Origin: Pseudofabraea citricarpa
Taxonomy: Eukaryota; Ascomycota; Leotiomycetes; Helotiales; Dermateaceae
Reading direction: 5' to 3'
DNA length: 64,000 nucleotides
NCBI GenBank assembly: GCA_029641185.1
Contig: JAPWGK010000015.1
Coordinates: forward strand, 496,001 to 560,000
In this document: positions 35,886-47,868 of the stretch, piece after piece
How positions within the stretch are numbered: position 1 is the stretch's first letter
How the letters are laid out: every line of letters starts with the position of its first letter
Made by a program: the position numbers and the translations under genes
Notes under the pieces: generated by a model
What the model was told of the DNA's origin: nothing
The model's database searches: none
What the model saw: only the letters and a program-made list of their open reading frames with translations

Positions 35886-36509
35886 TTATACATAAAACAT
35901 GGGCAATGGCATTCGTACTAGTGTACCGTCAGGTGGGCTCTCTAAGTGCTCTAGAACAGCCGAATAACACCCATATACCCATCCAGCATATGGACTTTGA
36001 TCACGCAGCTTGGATGGTTTCTGGTTGGCATCGCTGCCTAACATGTCGAGGTTGGAAAAGCAAATATTGCCCTGCCTCTGGCTAATGATTCTTCCCAGTT
36101 CCTCTACAATTGTACTGTTTCTTCCCTGATGGCAAGCGTGAGGAGTTTGAAGGAAACTCATGTCGAAAGCTGAAGCAATGCTTGATATGCCTCTTCTATT
36201 GTCGGACAATAGTCTGATGATAGTGAAGAACTTTGACACTTCTCAAGCCTTCGCCGAACGAAAGCTTCATTTATATGCTTGAGATCACTCTTACTACAAG
36301 CGTCCATATTTGATGGTTCAGACAAGTGTCTCTGTAGTGACGATAGTTCGTGAGACTTGGAACTGCAATGCATCTTTCCAGGTATCAAAGCAGTCACCAC
36401 TAAAGACGAGGCTACGTGTCCCGCGGACTGGGCAACACATGCATCCATTGTCTGACAAAGGCCGAAATAAAATCTGCAAATTTGATTTCGCATTTTTGTT
36501 CCTCGTCAC
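35886..36509 (-). pseudogene. Unidentified coding-like relic in shifted frames
   Basis: Three overlapping minus-strand frames each hold a plausible peptide, such as F-S-G-D-C-F-D-T-W-K-D-A-L-Q, then C-P-T-I-E-E-A-Y-Q-A-L-L-Q, then A-G-W-V-Y-G-C-Y-S-A-V-L-E-H-L-E. No clean introns join them, which could mean a frameshifted relic, unresolved exons or chance. I do not recognise a family. The region is otherwise gene-free. Confidence 0.15.
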
Positions 36510-36726
36510 TCACTTCCGTCGTGAGGTTAAGTTGTGGAGGGTTGGCATGTTGCACTACTTACCTAAGAAGGCATCTTGCAATACCTGGGTAGGTACAAAT
36601 TTTCAGCGCTGTGGCTCTGAAGCACGGCGTTGATACGTTCTATTCCCCGGAAAGGCGTTGGTGGAAGAGGAGGATCAAGTGGAAAGCAAGTGCTTGTCCT
36701 GATTGGGCAATATACTGTCCAAGGGC

Positions 36727-36744
36727 TAGGTACCTAGGTACCTA
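36727..36744. repeat. 18-bp palindrome of the TAGGTACC family
   Basis: TAGGTACCT followed by its reverse complement AGGTACCTA, then further C-T-A-C-C units. It is intergenic and matches motifs near 48343, 48618 and 62793. Confidence 0.85.
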
Positions 36745-37591
36745 CCTACCTAAGCAAAATCTAAGAGCTGCTGGTCCGTGCTCGTGTAACTTGAGCACTG
36801 CAGTTTCGAGCATGAAGTCATCAAGCCTCTTTGCACTCAATAGGAAGGTGGGAGGTAGCTCTCTACAGAACTCCTAGCATCTATTTTCAATTTAACATTG
36901 AAGTTCTTTACACACACACACGGGGATAAGCCTTCTACTTTCTTTTTGGTGACGACCGCAGCAACGATACTTCTGTAAACACAACGGGTCCTCCACGGCA
37001 ATCATACCAAATTCATACGATAATGGTTCTCTTTGGTATCAAAATCAGGCTCCGCTGTGCCACCACTACCACCACCACCACCACCACCACCAGTCCTCAT
37101 TGCCACGCAACCCTGCGGCCAGGAGGTTGAGTGGCCACGGAGTTGAGTGGTTATGGAACTGCCTCGCCCCTGAACTTCATGAGTGATGTGTATGGCCAAA
37201 CCATACCAAAGCTAAATGAAGCGTCATCATTTGAGTGTGGGCTGACAGTCTGACGTGTCTTTCAAAAGCATATGAAAACCTACATCAAACATATATGGTA
37301 GTGGTTATTCTCTGATTTTTACAATCTGCTTCTGTTAACCAATCAACAAACCTCACGGCAGCAGCTTTCCTATTTCCTCCCATTTCTCCTTCGATACGAC
37401 CCACAGCAGTCTGACTTCGCTTCACCTGTGCCTTGCCACTGACCCAAACCCTTCGAGGCGTATATTGCGACAACCAAGACCACAAAGACGGCTGCCATCA
37501 ATAAATCGCCCACAACACCTACGCATCTAGGACTGGAGTCAACATAGCTTAGCTTAGCCCCGATTGCTAACTGTTTAAGTAAGGCAGCACA

Positions 37592-40251
37592 ATGGGGAGT
37601 TTAGCAAAGGAAGCTTCTTGCGCAGTGGCTCCCAAATATGGACAGCTCGATACCGTCCAAAAACGAAAGGCTCTAGAGCCTCATATTTACCAGGTTCATC
37701 TCCAGAATACCCTCGGACAAGATTTCAACAGCCACTTGTGGCCATTTTCCAAATTTGGGAAGAGACCTAGGCTTTTGATATCGAGTTGCGATCCTGTGGA
37801 TGTGGAAAATTTACACCAGCTTAATCACTAGTGAGTTCCAAGCTCATCGTATAAAACAGCCACTGACAGGTTCACAACAGCAATCCGCGGTCATGTACTG
37901 ATATAAGCTCAAATATAAGCTCAAATATAAGCTCAAATATAAGCTCGACAGACAGTGATTGCAACGATTATTCAACAAATTATTCCCAATCAACTTGTTC
38001 TTCAACTAGTAGGTCTCATAATCTGAATTGGCTTCCTGAGGTTCTCATTTCTTCTTAGGTCGTTCTTCTTCACGCACACCCGATCCAGAGAGCAATCTAT
38101 CGAGACGTATTTCCGATGCACCCGTTCCTATTAAAACCTTAGCTCTAGTCAACAACGAACAGAAGGTCTCTCTTTGCGATCATATAGGGCTTGGAAAGTG
38201 GATTGTGGAAATATTCTCAGTGGACCAGTCATCAAGTCCTCAGGAAGGCATCGTTTTTGAGGGTCCTATTGGTACAGATCTTGATATCATCCAGTATGTT
38301 TCTGTCCAATCTCTTCGTATATTGGCATATACGTACTTACGTTCTTAGGCCCTATTATGGAAATACAGAGCATCTTATTTTGGATGAAGATTCGGAGCAT
38401 TCTTCGGTCACGACAGTTGACGGCCCGCCAAGCAGCCAAACTTCGCAGCTTGGGTCCTCTGTTGTCGAGACTGATGAGGCCTCAAGCAGCAGTGATAGCT
38501 CTTCACAATCGCACGAATCTCTCAACCCCGGTGACGAAGATGAAGACAATTGTGCCAACTCTGAAACACTGGAACATCTGATCAAAAATGATGTGCTCAA
38601 AACTAATCCTGATCTTGCAGATATCGTTTTTCGTGAACTTGATGGTCGATTAGAATATATTCCTTCAAGCCAAATCAAATTCATCAAGGACTCAAGTCAC
38701 CTCTCACTGCTTCAATACTTCATGCTTCAACGTCCCATAAACAGTCCTTTTACAACATACGCTCCATCTACAACATCATCAGAGACTTTTTCCTCTGGTT
38801 CGAGCTCAAATGAAACTGGACAATCATCATCATCGTCAAATCAAGCAGGTCGAGGTCAACAACGGGATTCTGCAGGAGCACGAGATGGAGCCTCACAACA
38901 AGGGTCAGGGCAGTCAATCAGCGTGCAAAAGAAACCCAGCAGGTCCAACCTAGCAAAGTCCAACAACGTGCTACTTCTAAGGTGCATTTATAATGCGTTG
39001 ATGCCTGAGATATTCTGTGTAAACAACGAGACTCGGGAAAAATATCGTCCATGTGCTGGACCAGGCTATGGCTCTATTCAACATCTCAAGTAGGTTCATC
39101 CAATTATTGATATACAACATATGTCAACTTATTGTTTGACTTGTCTAGGGAACATTTGCAGACACATCACACGATTAAGGCTAACCCCTTTCAATGCAAC
39201 CAATGCCAACAAGATTTTGGTAGCCAAAGTTCGCTCCAAAGCCATGGTTATGAGGTCGATTGCCCAATACGTTGTCCAGATTGTGATGATACGTTTCAGA
39301 AGAAATCACTACGGCAGGCCCATCAAGAAAAATACCACCCAAGAACGGGAAATTCTCAATGTCTTGACATCGATATTGCACTGGACAAGCAAATCAAAGA
39401 GAAGCTGAAGGCTTATACAGATTCACTTAAGAAGGGTAAAAACCCAAGCGATCCCATCCTTCAGCAATGGGTAGACAGAAATATGGCAAGATTCATGAAT
39501 GGCCGCTCCGTTTCGGAGTCGAAAGCTCGACTTGAACTTGGCCAATGGTATACCATTCATCGAGTTGTAGCTCCCAATAAAAAAGTATTAGACCACCCGT
39601 GTAAGTTCCATCCTCTCTACCACGATGGAGTGCACAGAGCATTTTAAACTGTTATCTTTGTTCTCACTTAACTAACTTAATGTTTTAGTCTATGATTATA
39701 GCGCCCCTGACCCAGATGTGAGCACCGAGACAATTCTTTTAGTAAACCAAAAAATGGTCCAAAGCAAGATGCAATCAAATGGGCCACCACCATTAGATTT
39801 TGTTGCTCAGTGCAATTGGTACCAAGAAGCTTTGAGGGATGCTCTTGGCATAGCGGCGAGGACGAGAATTATTTCGAGAGACGCAGGTGTAACACCTCTT
39901 TCTGTAACTACTACGGCTCCTATTTCAGATTTACTGGCATCAAACACGCCAGATTTCGGCACAATTAATGGAGTAGACTGTAGCATGGCTTCACAACAAC
40001 AGGCTCTAATTACTGGAGGACAGCATTCTCAGCTGTCCTTACAAGCTCAGCAATTCTTTCCTAGTCAGCTGGAATCCATATCAGAAGTCGCAAATAACGT
40101 ATCGGGCCTAGCAAACTTCCCTGGCTGGCCCGATTATCCCCAAGATGGATCTTACAGCATGCCGTATGAGCCATCTTTCTATGAGCTTGGGGATGCCAAT
40201 GATTTGCTTGAAGATCCCCAGTACCGGCAGCAAAATTGGGAAGGACGGTAG
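37592..40251 (+). CDS. Uncharacterised C2H2-like zinc-finger protein
   Basis: Fungal protein of unknown function, plausibly a nuclear regulator. Six exons (37592..37830, 37881..38008, 38059..38293, 38349..39089, 39149..39600, 39689..40251) give 785 aa, all joined by GT-AG introns of 50-88 nt with consistent phase. Residues about 80-125 hold four I-S-S-N repeats and Ser/Asn/Thr-rich sequence. The middle is acidic and Ser-rich. Around 435-505 are Cys/His clusters: R-P-C-A-G-P-G-Y-G-S-I-Q-H-L-K-E-H-L, then C-N-Q-C-Q-Q-D-F with a later H, then C-P-D-C-D-D-T-F with a later H. The C-x-GPG-[YW] then L-K-E-H-L pattern is shared by a group of filamentous-ascomycete zinc-finger proteins. The C-terminus is Gln-rich. 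DNA binding is inferred only. Confidence 0.75.
37901..37948 (+). repeat. Coding 12-bp tandem repeat (four units)
   Basis: Four copies of ATATAAGCTCAA, the last slightly diverged, lie inside exon 2 of the zinc-finger gene. They encode I-S-S-N units. Unit length is a multiple of three, so copy number can change without breaking the frame. Confidence 0.9.
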
Positions 40252-43243
40252 GCGGAATGGAAAGAGGGGGCTCTCTGGTTGTGGTCTTTGAACATGTGTT
40301 TTTTTTTATCCTTCGTGGTTGCTTTTGGTTCTTCTCTTGCCAGTGCGGTTGTTTCTCGTCGATAATCCTCCTTATTTCTAACAGCATGATTTAACTCAAT
40401 CCAGTCAGTTTGCTATTGTAACTTACTTTCAAGTGGCCATTCTCTTATTTTGTTGCCATTAAATGAGAAAGGTGAGAAGAAACGCCGAGTGTAACATTTA
40501 CTTTTATGTTGTCATCTTCCTTGTCAAAGAAAAAACGGAGAGAAGAAGGGCCGAAAGTTAGAGACAATCGCATATAGCAGTAGCATCTATTCTACAGGAA
40601 GAAAAGGGTCCAGAGAGATATATATGTTAACCATTTTGTCTTCCCTAGTTCATATGGCTATCTCTGGACTCTTCTGTAAATAAGCTAAACCAAATCAATT
40701 CTACCAACTTTGGCATTTGAAAGCCCCTGGGGAGTGACAAGGGGCCAGTGCTTGCCTACTGAAGATATGTGTGATTATTGCAATTGAACTCATTTGAGAA
40801 AGCCACTGGACATTCTTCTCCGTGTGATGATCTCATTGATTTCAAAACTTGTTTATTTGAGTTATACTGGGTATCCACGACTAGTGGCAGTAGCAGGACA
40901 CTTGACTCGGCTGACTCGGGGGTAGACCGACTTTTCCTCCCTCGATTGGAAAATAAATCGTCTAGGGGTTTGTGAAAAAGGCAGAAGTCTTTGGGGTGCT
41001 CGAGAAGTTATGGAGGGAACGACTGCCGACGGACTGTCAGAAGCAAAGCCGCTCGGCTATTATTTTGGGTGTTGGAGTCGGGCCCCTGGACCGAGACCGA
41101 GACCGAGGAGCTGGAACATCACCCTGACCATGAGCATGACTGGCGAAGGAGCACTAGCGAAGTGAAATGCCGTACGAGTTTACGTAGCCCGTCAGGTGCA
41201 AGAATAGAATAGAAGAGCGAGACCGCTGAGCTATTGACCGATAGTTACCCACGGAGAAGGCCTGCATCAGATAGAAATAATACTGCTCTCTATTGACGCT
41301 ACGCCTCGCTAGCCGACTCGAGAGTCGACACGAGAGTCGACACACCGACTACGAGGGCATCAGAGAAAAAAATGGAGATGATGATGATGAGAGAAATCCA
41401 CGTGAAAAAGAACCCGAGGAGCGGCGGGCGTCGTCGTCGTCGCCGGCATGACGTCCTCTTGCGCGCTGAGAAGTGTCAGCTGTAAGGTACGTAGCATGAG
41501 TGTGTCAAGCGCGGTTATTGGGGGCAGCCACGGGAGGAAGGTAAATAATAATAATGGAACAGGAGGGTATAGAAAATGGAACAGAAGCGAAGAGGATGAA
41601 AGGATGTTTGTTTCTATACCGTATACCGCCTTTGCTTGGAGATAAGAATGACCTCATCCATGCATAAAAAAGATACGGCATGCACCGAACACGAGCACAT
41701 GTCATGGCAAGCAAAACAAGACCTCAAGCAAAAGCGAAATGTTGAATCTTGAAATCCTGACTGATCGATATCTACTATTTAACAGTCACTGCAAGAGTGG
41801 ATCATGTGACGGGAAATGCCGGGAAAGGATTCTTCCGCTGTGGCCCCTCTGACTGGATGCTTCCCCTCGATGGCCCCTCAAACTCGGAAGCCGGGTGTTA
41901 TCGTGCATGTCAAGCTTTGCGGAAAGTGGAGGAGGAGAAGGAGGAGGAGGAGCAGCAGCACGTCGTACAGGAGCAGGGAATTTAATTTTTGAATTTTGGA
42001 TTTTGGATTTTTGGCGTGTTAATCGAGGAATGTTTGTGCGTGTTTGCCCGGTGTTTTGGTTTTTTTAGGGGGCCAGATGGTGCGAACGGGCAGCTCACTT
42101 GCCGCAGTAATAGCCGCTGAGCGCTTTAACGGATTAATTAATGCCTCTCGTCCAAGTGCTCTCTTGTTATTCGAGGATACGAGATGATGATGATGATGAT
42201 GAAGATGAACCGAAGCTGAGGTGAGTTTTACCTCGGATGCAGGCTGAGGCATTGGCCCATCCATCGGGTCCTCGCCCTTGCCCTTTTGCCTCTGCCTTAT
42301 CGCGGTAGCCTCTCCGTGAATATTGTGTGTGTGTGTGGATGTGTGGATGCTCTGGATGGATGGCGAAAGCCGTGTTGTTACCGTCGTGCTCGCGCTGCAC
42401 TGTACTTCATGCGGGGACGTTGGGTGGGTTGTGGAGTAAGAGGTGACGTTTTAAGGAACGGCCCCTGTGTGCTGCTTTTATTGCTGTCCCACATGGGAAA
42501 AAGTGGATGGTGGATGGTGGATGGATTTTGGTAATGCGAGCCTCTTGACTTGTGGGAATAATCGCAGTGCTCTCAGTGACTATTCTGTAACTGCTCTGCT
42601 CTGCTCTGCTCTGCTCTGCTCTGCTCTGCTCGCTCTCACTAAGCGGTCGTCTCGCTATCTCCCTCCCTCTCTCTATGCAATGGTTCGTGATGCTGCCCGT
42701 GTTGGTTTGCAGCATCGGTAGCCTCGCTCTAGCGACGCATCTGAAACCCAAGGCTGGGGTTTTCCTTTCAGCCCAATCTTCCTGCACAGAAATGCCTTGC
42801 TGGCTCCCGGGATTGTGTGAAATCCAGGCCTTGAAAGCTGCTCCGAAAATACCCGCAACTCATAAGCGACGGCGACTGCAACAGAAACACAGAGAGGGAG
42901 CCCATTGCCACGGAATATTGCGGGCGAGTGCTGGAGTCTGTATCTGCTCTGCTCTGGCATCGTGAGCAGCACAGGTAAAAACCAAAAAAAAAATCATGAC
43001 AGGTCTTGGGGGACATGGCTGCCAAACACAGGAGCTTCTTCTTGGTACGTTGTATGGCAAACGCGCGAGACCTAAACGCACATACACACACATCACATCA
43101 CATACACGCCAGACCAGCCACGAACTAACTCAGCCAGAGCGCTCGCAGCTGACAACTTGTTCTGCCCTCTCAGCCGCCGCCCGCAAGCCAGACCAGAGCC
43201 CAGTCCAATTATTTGCATTTTGCACTGCCCCTTCTCACCTATC
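40252..43243. other. Intergenic 3-kb region upstream of PEP carboxykinase
   Basis: It holds the zinc-finger 3' UTR and a long carboxykinase upstream region. Contents: a duplicated G-A-G-A-G-T-C-G-A-C-A-C near 41320-41345, ATG-trinucleotide runs near 41373 and 42184, a GT run near 42325, the (CTGCT)8 repeat and CACA runs near 43080-43110. No gene with family resemblance was found. Confidence 0.5.
42591..42630. repeat. (CTGCT)8 pentanucleotide microsatellite
   Basis: Forty bases of perfect CTGCT repeats lie about 610 bp upstream of the first carboxykinase ATG candidate. Confidence 0.95.
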
Positions 43244-45871
43244 ATGCCTCTCCCGGTACTTTTTCGCGTCGCGCTGGACGCTTTTCGTGAGACTAGAGCG
43301 CCTTGTGTAATTCGTTCCCTTGATCCTCGTTCCTACTCCACCCCATTACCCCATCGAGCCCTTTTCGGAACAACGACTACTAGCAATAAACTGTTTACCA
43401 TCTGGGGCCGAGACTCTCGTAGGATAACCATGACTTCAAAGGCATATAAGTTCGACCCGGTCCCCCGCCCTCAATCTCCAGCTGCGAATCCCTACGAACT
43501 CTCCCCTCGTTCTCAGCAACTCTCCAAGTCTACTCGCAATTACCACTCGACCAGTCTACGCAATATGGTTTCCAACAGTACCACCGCGGTCAACCGCACC
43601 AGCTTGCACCCAGGTGAGTCTCCCTTGCTCCACGAAACACCTCCTGAGCCATCATTCTGCTATCTTGCTGCTCAGCCAACCCCGCATTCTCGAGGCAAGC
43701 CCAAACACTGACATTTCTACTCTCCAGGCGGAGTTTCTGCACAGGTTGAGCACACAGAATTAGAAGAGGAGCTCCACACCAACGCACACATCGACTATGA
43801 CCGTGTGGCCATCGTGCCCAATCCCTCTGTTGCGGCCCTCTACGAAGATGCCCTCGTGTACGAAACCGGTTCTGCCATCACATCAACGGGTGCTCTCACT
43901 GCATACTCGGGAGCCAAGACTGGAAGATCGCCTTTGGACAAGCGTATTGTGAAAGAGCCTTCCTCTGAGAATGAAATCTGGTGGGGGTAAGTGCTACCAT
44001 TCCCTCGATAGTCTGACTCTGCTCTAACTAACGCCTTCTCTCCAGACCTGTCAACAAGCCAATGACACCGGATGTAAGCAGCCAATTTTTCACATGTCCC
44101 CCGTTGTTCTCCTATGCCAATTCCTACACATCATCTCGACTCGAATCCCTCCCGGCTTGTTCTCTTTCTTCCGTTTCCAACATCCTCGGCGGTCGTCGTT
44201 GCGACGTCATGCACTTGGTCGGCAATGGGGATGGAGGGGGCAGCCCCGCATTTCGCTTAGTGGCATTCCGAACCACATGTGCTCGTTCTTTTTTGTTCTT
44301 TTTCCGGGACGATCCATTCGTCCATGCCACACGTGCATTTCTTCCGCTTCTGTACATGCAAGCTAATTTCCACCTCACAGGTCTGGAGAATCAACCGCGA
44401 AAGAGCCATCGATTACCTGAACACCAGAAATCGTATTTACGTCGTCGATGGTTTCGCCGGATGGGACGAGAAGTACCGCATCAAGGTTCGAGTCGTCTGC
44501 GCTCGTGCCTACCATGCCCTCTTCATGCGCAACATGCTTATCCGCCCGGATCGCAAAGATCTCGAACACTTCCACCCTGATTACACCATCTACAATGCCG
44601 GATCCTTCCCCGCAAACAGATACACCGAGGGTATGACCTCAGGTACCTCCGTCGCCATTAACTTTGCCGACAAGGAGATGGTGATTCTCGGTACTGAGTA
44701 TGCCGGTGAGATGAAGAAGGGTGTTTTCACCGTTCTCTTCTACGAGATGCCCGTTAAGCACAACGTGCTCACTCTTCACTCGTCTGCAAACGAGGGCAAG
44801 AATGGTGATGTTACCGTCTTCTTCGGTCTCTCGGGTACTGGCAAGACTACCTTGTCGGCTGATCCAAACCGTGCCTTGATTGGTGATGACGAGCACTGCT
44901 GGTCTGACCGTGGTGTTTTCAACATTGAGGGTGGTGTAAGTAATCACAAGTCGCTATTCAAGTCCAATTCTAATTTGTATAGTGCTACGCCAAGTGCATT
45001 GGTCTCTCAGGCGAGAAGGAGCCCGATATTTTTGGTGCCATTAAGTTTGGTTCAGTTCTTGAGAATGTTGTGTTCAGCCCCGAGACCCGTCTTGTAGATT
45101 ATGACGATGCTACTCTGACCGAGAACACTCGCTGGTATGTTTGCATGCTCCTATCTCTCGGATTGTCGTAACTGACCTATTTCAGTGCTTACCCCATCGA
45201 ATACATTTCAAACGCAAAGATTCCTTGCATTTCAACTAATCACCCAAGCAACATTATTCTTCTTACTTGTGATGCTCGTGGTGTCCTCCCACCGATTTCC
45301 AAGCTCGACTCTGCACAAACTATGTTCCACTTCATTTCTGGATACACCTCAAAGATGGCTGGTACCGAAGATGGTGTTACGGAGCCCCAAGCTACTTTCT
45401 CGTCTTGCTTCGCTCAACCCTTCTTGGCATTACATCCTATGCGATATGCTAAGATGTTGGCTGAGAAGATTGAGCAACATAAGGCTAACGCCTGGTTGTT
45501 GAATACCGGATGGGTTGGAGCTGGTGCTACCACCGGTGGCAAGCGTTGCCCGTAAGTCGCATATTCCCTCTCAAGAAAGAGCATCGACTAACATACTCAG
45601 ATTGAAATATACCCGCGCCATTCTTGACGCAATCCACTCTGGCGAGCTCGCTAAGGTCGAGTTCGAGAACTATGAGACTTTCAACCTTGCTGTACCAAAG
45701 ACATGTACTGGTGTCCCATCAGAACTCCTGAACCCAAGAAATGCCTGGACCCAAGGAAACGACAGCTTCAAGCAAGAAGTTACAAAATTGGGTGGTCTCT
45801 TCGTTGAGAACTTCAAGAAGTACTCCGACGAGGCTACTGAGGATGTTATCAAGGCTGGGCCAGCCATCTAG
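43244..45871 (+). CDS. PCK1: ATP-dependent phosphoenolpyruvate carboxykinase
   Basis: Gluconeogenic enzyme converting oxaloacetate and ATP to phosphoenolpyruvate, CO2 and ADP. Seven exons: 43244..43613, 43728..43986, 44046..44073, 44381..44935, 44983..45134, 45186..45551, 45601..45871. From the family-standard start at 43565 ([18 protein letters not shown]) the protein is 559 aa. Two in-frame ATGs upstream (43244, 43430) give up to 666 aa with a basic, acid-poor N-terminus. In the 559-aa form the P-loop G-L-S-G-T-G-K-T is at 261-268, followed by the metal-binding [21 protein letters not shown] and the C-terminal T-G-G-K-R-C-P are also canonical. Exon 3 is only 28 nt between introns of 59 and 307 nt. 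Fungal PCK genes are usually glucose-repressed and induced by gluconeogenic substrates. Confidence 0.95.
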
Positions 45872-46356
45872 GTTTAGATGGTTGTGGGGGCACGGGGATA
45901 TAAATTGTTTTTTGGCATGGCGTTAATACCTTGAGTACTTTGAGTACCTAGTTGATGTGCGAACTGTAGCAACAGACAGACAGTATTATTATGAGCAAAG
46001 AAGGAATTGACAAGACCGAACGCATTATGGTTTCACCCGCACATGACGTCGTCTCGCTGCATGAGATTCGATAGCCTTGTGAAGTAAGCGCCAGGTAATA
46101 GTTGCGACACTTTGCGACCGCAAAATAAAAAATCCCTATTCCAGATCAATTGGCATTTCGTATTGAAAAGCAATATTGGCAGCTTATTAATTGATGTTTC
46201 CTAGTGGTCCGCCGGTTTGTGCTAGGTTCAGGTCCATCGCGGTCTAGTGCCCATCAATGCGTTGGCACAAGGCTGGCGATCAACGACCTCGCAAAAGCAA
46301 GCATCTTCTCAACCGCACGAGTAATAAGAAGCAACCCCCAGGACACACCACGCACA
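45872..46356. other. Intergenic between PCK1 and TCO89-like gene
   Basis: A 485-bp tandem spacer. The frame of the next gene stays open upstream of its ATG to about 46204 without another ATG. No separate feature was seen. Confidence 0.45.
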
Positions 46357-47868
46357 ATGCCAGAACAGAGGCCATCGCTGGGCGGACACCGCTCGAACTC
46401 ATCCATGAACGAGACCGATTCACTCTCCTCGACGCCGTCTCAGCAAAAGACGAAAGGTAGCCAGAAGCACGTTGTTGGGAAGCATAGCCATCACAGCACG
46501 CGCGTGCCCTCGTCCAAGGGCTTACACAAGCATCACGGCGGCGGCGGCTCACATACAGATCTCAAGAAGGCCGGGGCCAGTAGCACAAACTTGAAGAAGA
46601 ACTCCTCACACGTCAGCCTGCGAAGGAATCGGTCGACGGCCGACGTAACGACGAAATCGCGACCCAAATCCTCTGGAGGTTCCAAGCGGCCCAACTCTGT
46701 ACACTTCGAGATCGGAGCTCAGCTGGCGGCTGAGGCTGAGGACGGCTGGGAGGAAGCTTCATCTTCTGCATCGCCTGCCCTCTCACGATCGGCTTCGCGA
46801 TTGGGCTCTGCTCAATCGTCTTCTAAGCCGTCTGCGAATAATTCGCAACCCCATTCTCCCGTCGAATCTCAACATCAGCAGCATCAATATCCCAAACCGA
46901 ACCCGGCTCCTCCTGCAAATGGGCGCCATTCTGCTGCCGATGCGCGCATCATTACTGAGAGGCTGCTGCAACGTACCCCGAGTTACAACACGACCAAGAT
47001 GTCTCTAGCTACTGCTACCCCGAGCCAATCGCACACGCCTGATCCCTCATCCCTTCCCAAGACCGGAACCACCACAGCTGTCGGAGGAGTAGGGAGCAGC
47101 GGAGGAAAAGACGAGATCGTCTCACGGTTTGTCAATGGAGGATCTTCCGCAACGCCAGGCGACCCATCGCCATTCCTCAATCACGACCCGCAAGGACCCA
47201 GTCCTAGCCCACCGAAAGCCAGCAACGACGAGGTGAAGCGTGCAAGGAGCATGGGCAACCTCACACGCCACGATTCCTCAAATACCGAAAACGACGAATC
47301 CGAATCGGCTCTGGCTCCTCGCCCTCGCAAGATCTCTACCCATGCCTATATCCCACCACAGCAATCGCGCACGCAGCAGAAACTCTGGCTGCAGCGTGCA
47401 AGCTCCAATATCGAGCCACAAGCAGGTGCATTGCATGGCGGTACGGCGTTGCCTGGCTATGACGGCCGAGCACCTGGCACCCGTGCGCAATTAGAGAAGA
47501 CAGGCTTAGAATATCTCGTCGTACGACGATATCAAGATCCCGTCGGAGCGGCCCTCAAGCGGCTCGCGCAGCTACCCGGAAACGAAAAGATGAGACGGAT
47601 CCCGAACGGACGCGGGCCAGGGCACGAGGATATAGGGAATGGCAAGTACGGATTGAGCCAGAGTCTGCGCGAGAAGAGAGGAAGGGACTCTGTAGCACCG
47701 GCCAATGCAGCAGGCACGGTGACGGCACCGGCGACGGCTCGCAACAGCTTTGAGGGGCCCGGTAGCCAAGGGACTGTTGGGCGTGCGGCGGCCGAGAATA
47801 ACGACGAGGTTAGTGCGATTCTGAGAAGTATCTGGGACAAGAGCTTTGAGATGCCGAATAGTGCTTGA
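46357..47868 (+). CDS. TCO89: Probable TORC1 subunit Tco89-like protein
   Basis: Intronless, 503 aa, mostly low-complexity Ser/His/Lys-rich protein that I match to the TCO89 family, a fungal-specific TORC1 component at the vacuole. Basis: the N-terminal K-G-L-H-K-H-H-G and H-T-D-L-K-K block, followed by S-S-H-V-S-L-R-R-N-R-S, an acidic E-D-G-W-E-E-A-S-S-S-A-S-P-A-L-S motif, and the C-terminal S-R-T-Q-Q-K-L-W-L-Q-R-A-S-S with a conserved downstream V-V-R-R-Y-Q-D-P-V-G-A-A-L-K-R-L. The protein ends I-L-R-S-I-W-D-K-S-F-E. It has no enzymatic motif. The start M-P-E-Q-R-P-S-L is the first in-frame ATG. Recognition is from memory of motifs; the family could be a related scaffold. Confidence 0.6.
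   Translation: MPEQRPSLGGHRSNSSMNETDSLSSTPSQQKTKGSQKHVVGKHSHHSTRVPSSKGLHKHHGGGGSHTDLKKAGASSTNLKKNSSHVSLRRNRSTADVTTKSRPKSSGGSKRPNSVHFEIGAQLAAEAEDGWEEASSSASPALSRSASRLGSAQSSSKPSANNSQPHSPVESQHQQHQYPKPNPAPPANGRHSAADARIITERLLQRTPSYNTTKMSLATATPSQSHTPDPSSLPKTGTTTAVGGVGSSGGKDEIVSRFVNGGSSATPGDPSPFLNHDPQGPSPSPPKASNDEVKRARSMGNLTRHDSSNTENDESESALAPRPRKISTHAYIPPQQSRTQQKLWLQRASSNIEPQAGALHGGTALPGYDGRAPGTRAQLEKTGLEYLVVRRYQDPVGAALKRLAQLPGNEKMRRIPNGRGPGHEDIGNGKYGLSQSLREKRGRDSVAPANAAGTVTAPATARNSFEGPGSQGTVGRAAAENNDEVSAILRSIWDKSFEMPNSA

Larger units (their letters stand above)
34232..37591. other. Gene desert of 3.4 kb
   Basis: No supported gene. It contains a perfect 16-bp tandem duplication at 35468-35499, an unidentified coding-like tract on the minus strand near 35886-36509, a TAGGTACC palindrome at 36727-36744 and a CAC-trinucleotide run near 37065-37090. 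Composition is AT-rich, with many homopolymer A/T runs between 34500 and 35250. Confidence 0.5.

Noticed and set aside
42467..42721. Leu/Cys-rich open frame over the (CTGCT)8 repeat
   Set aside because: It is produced by the pentanucleotide repeat and has no family features.
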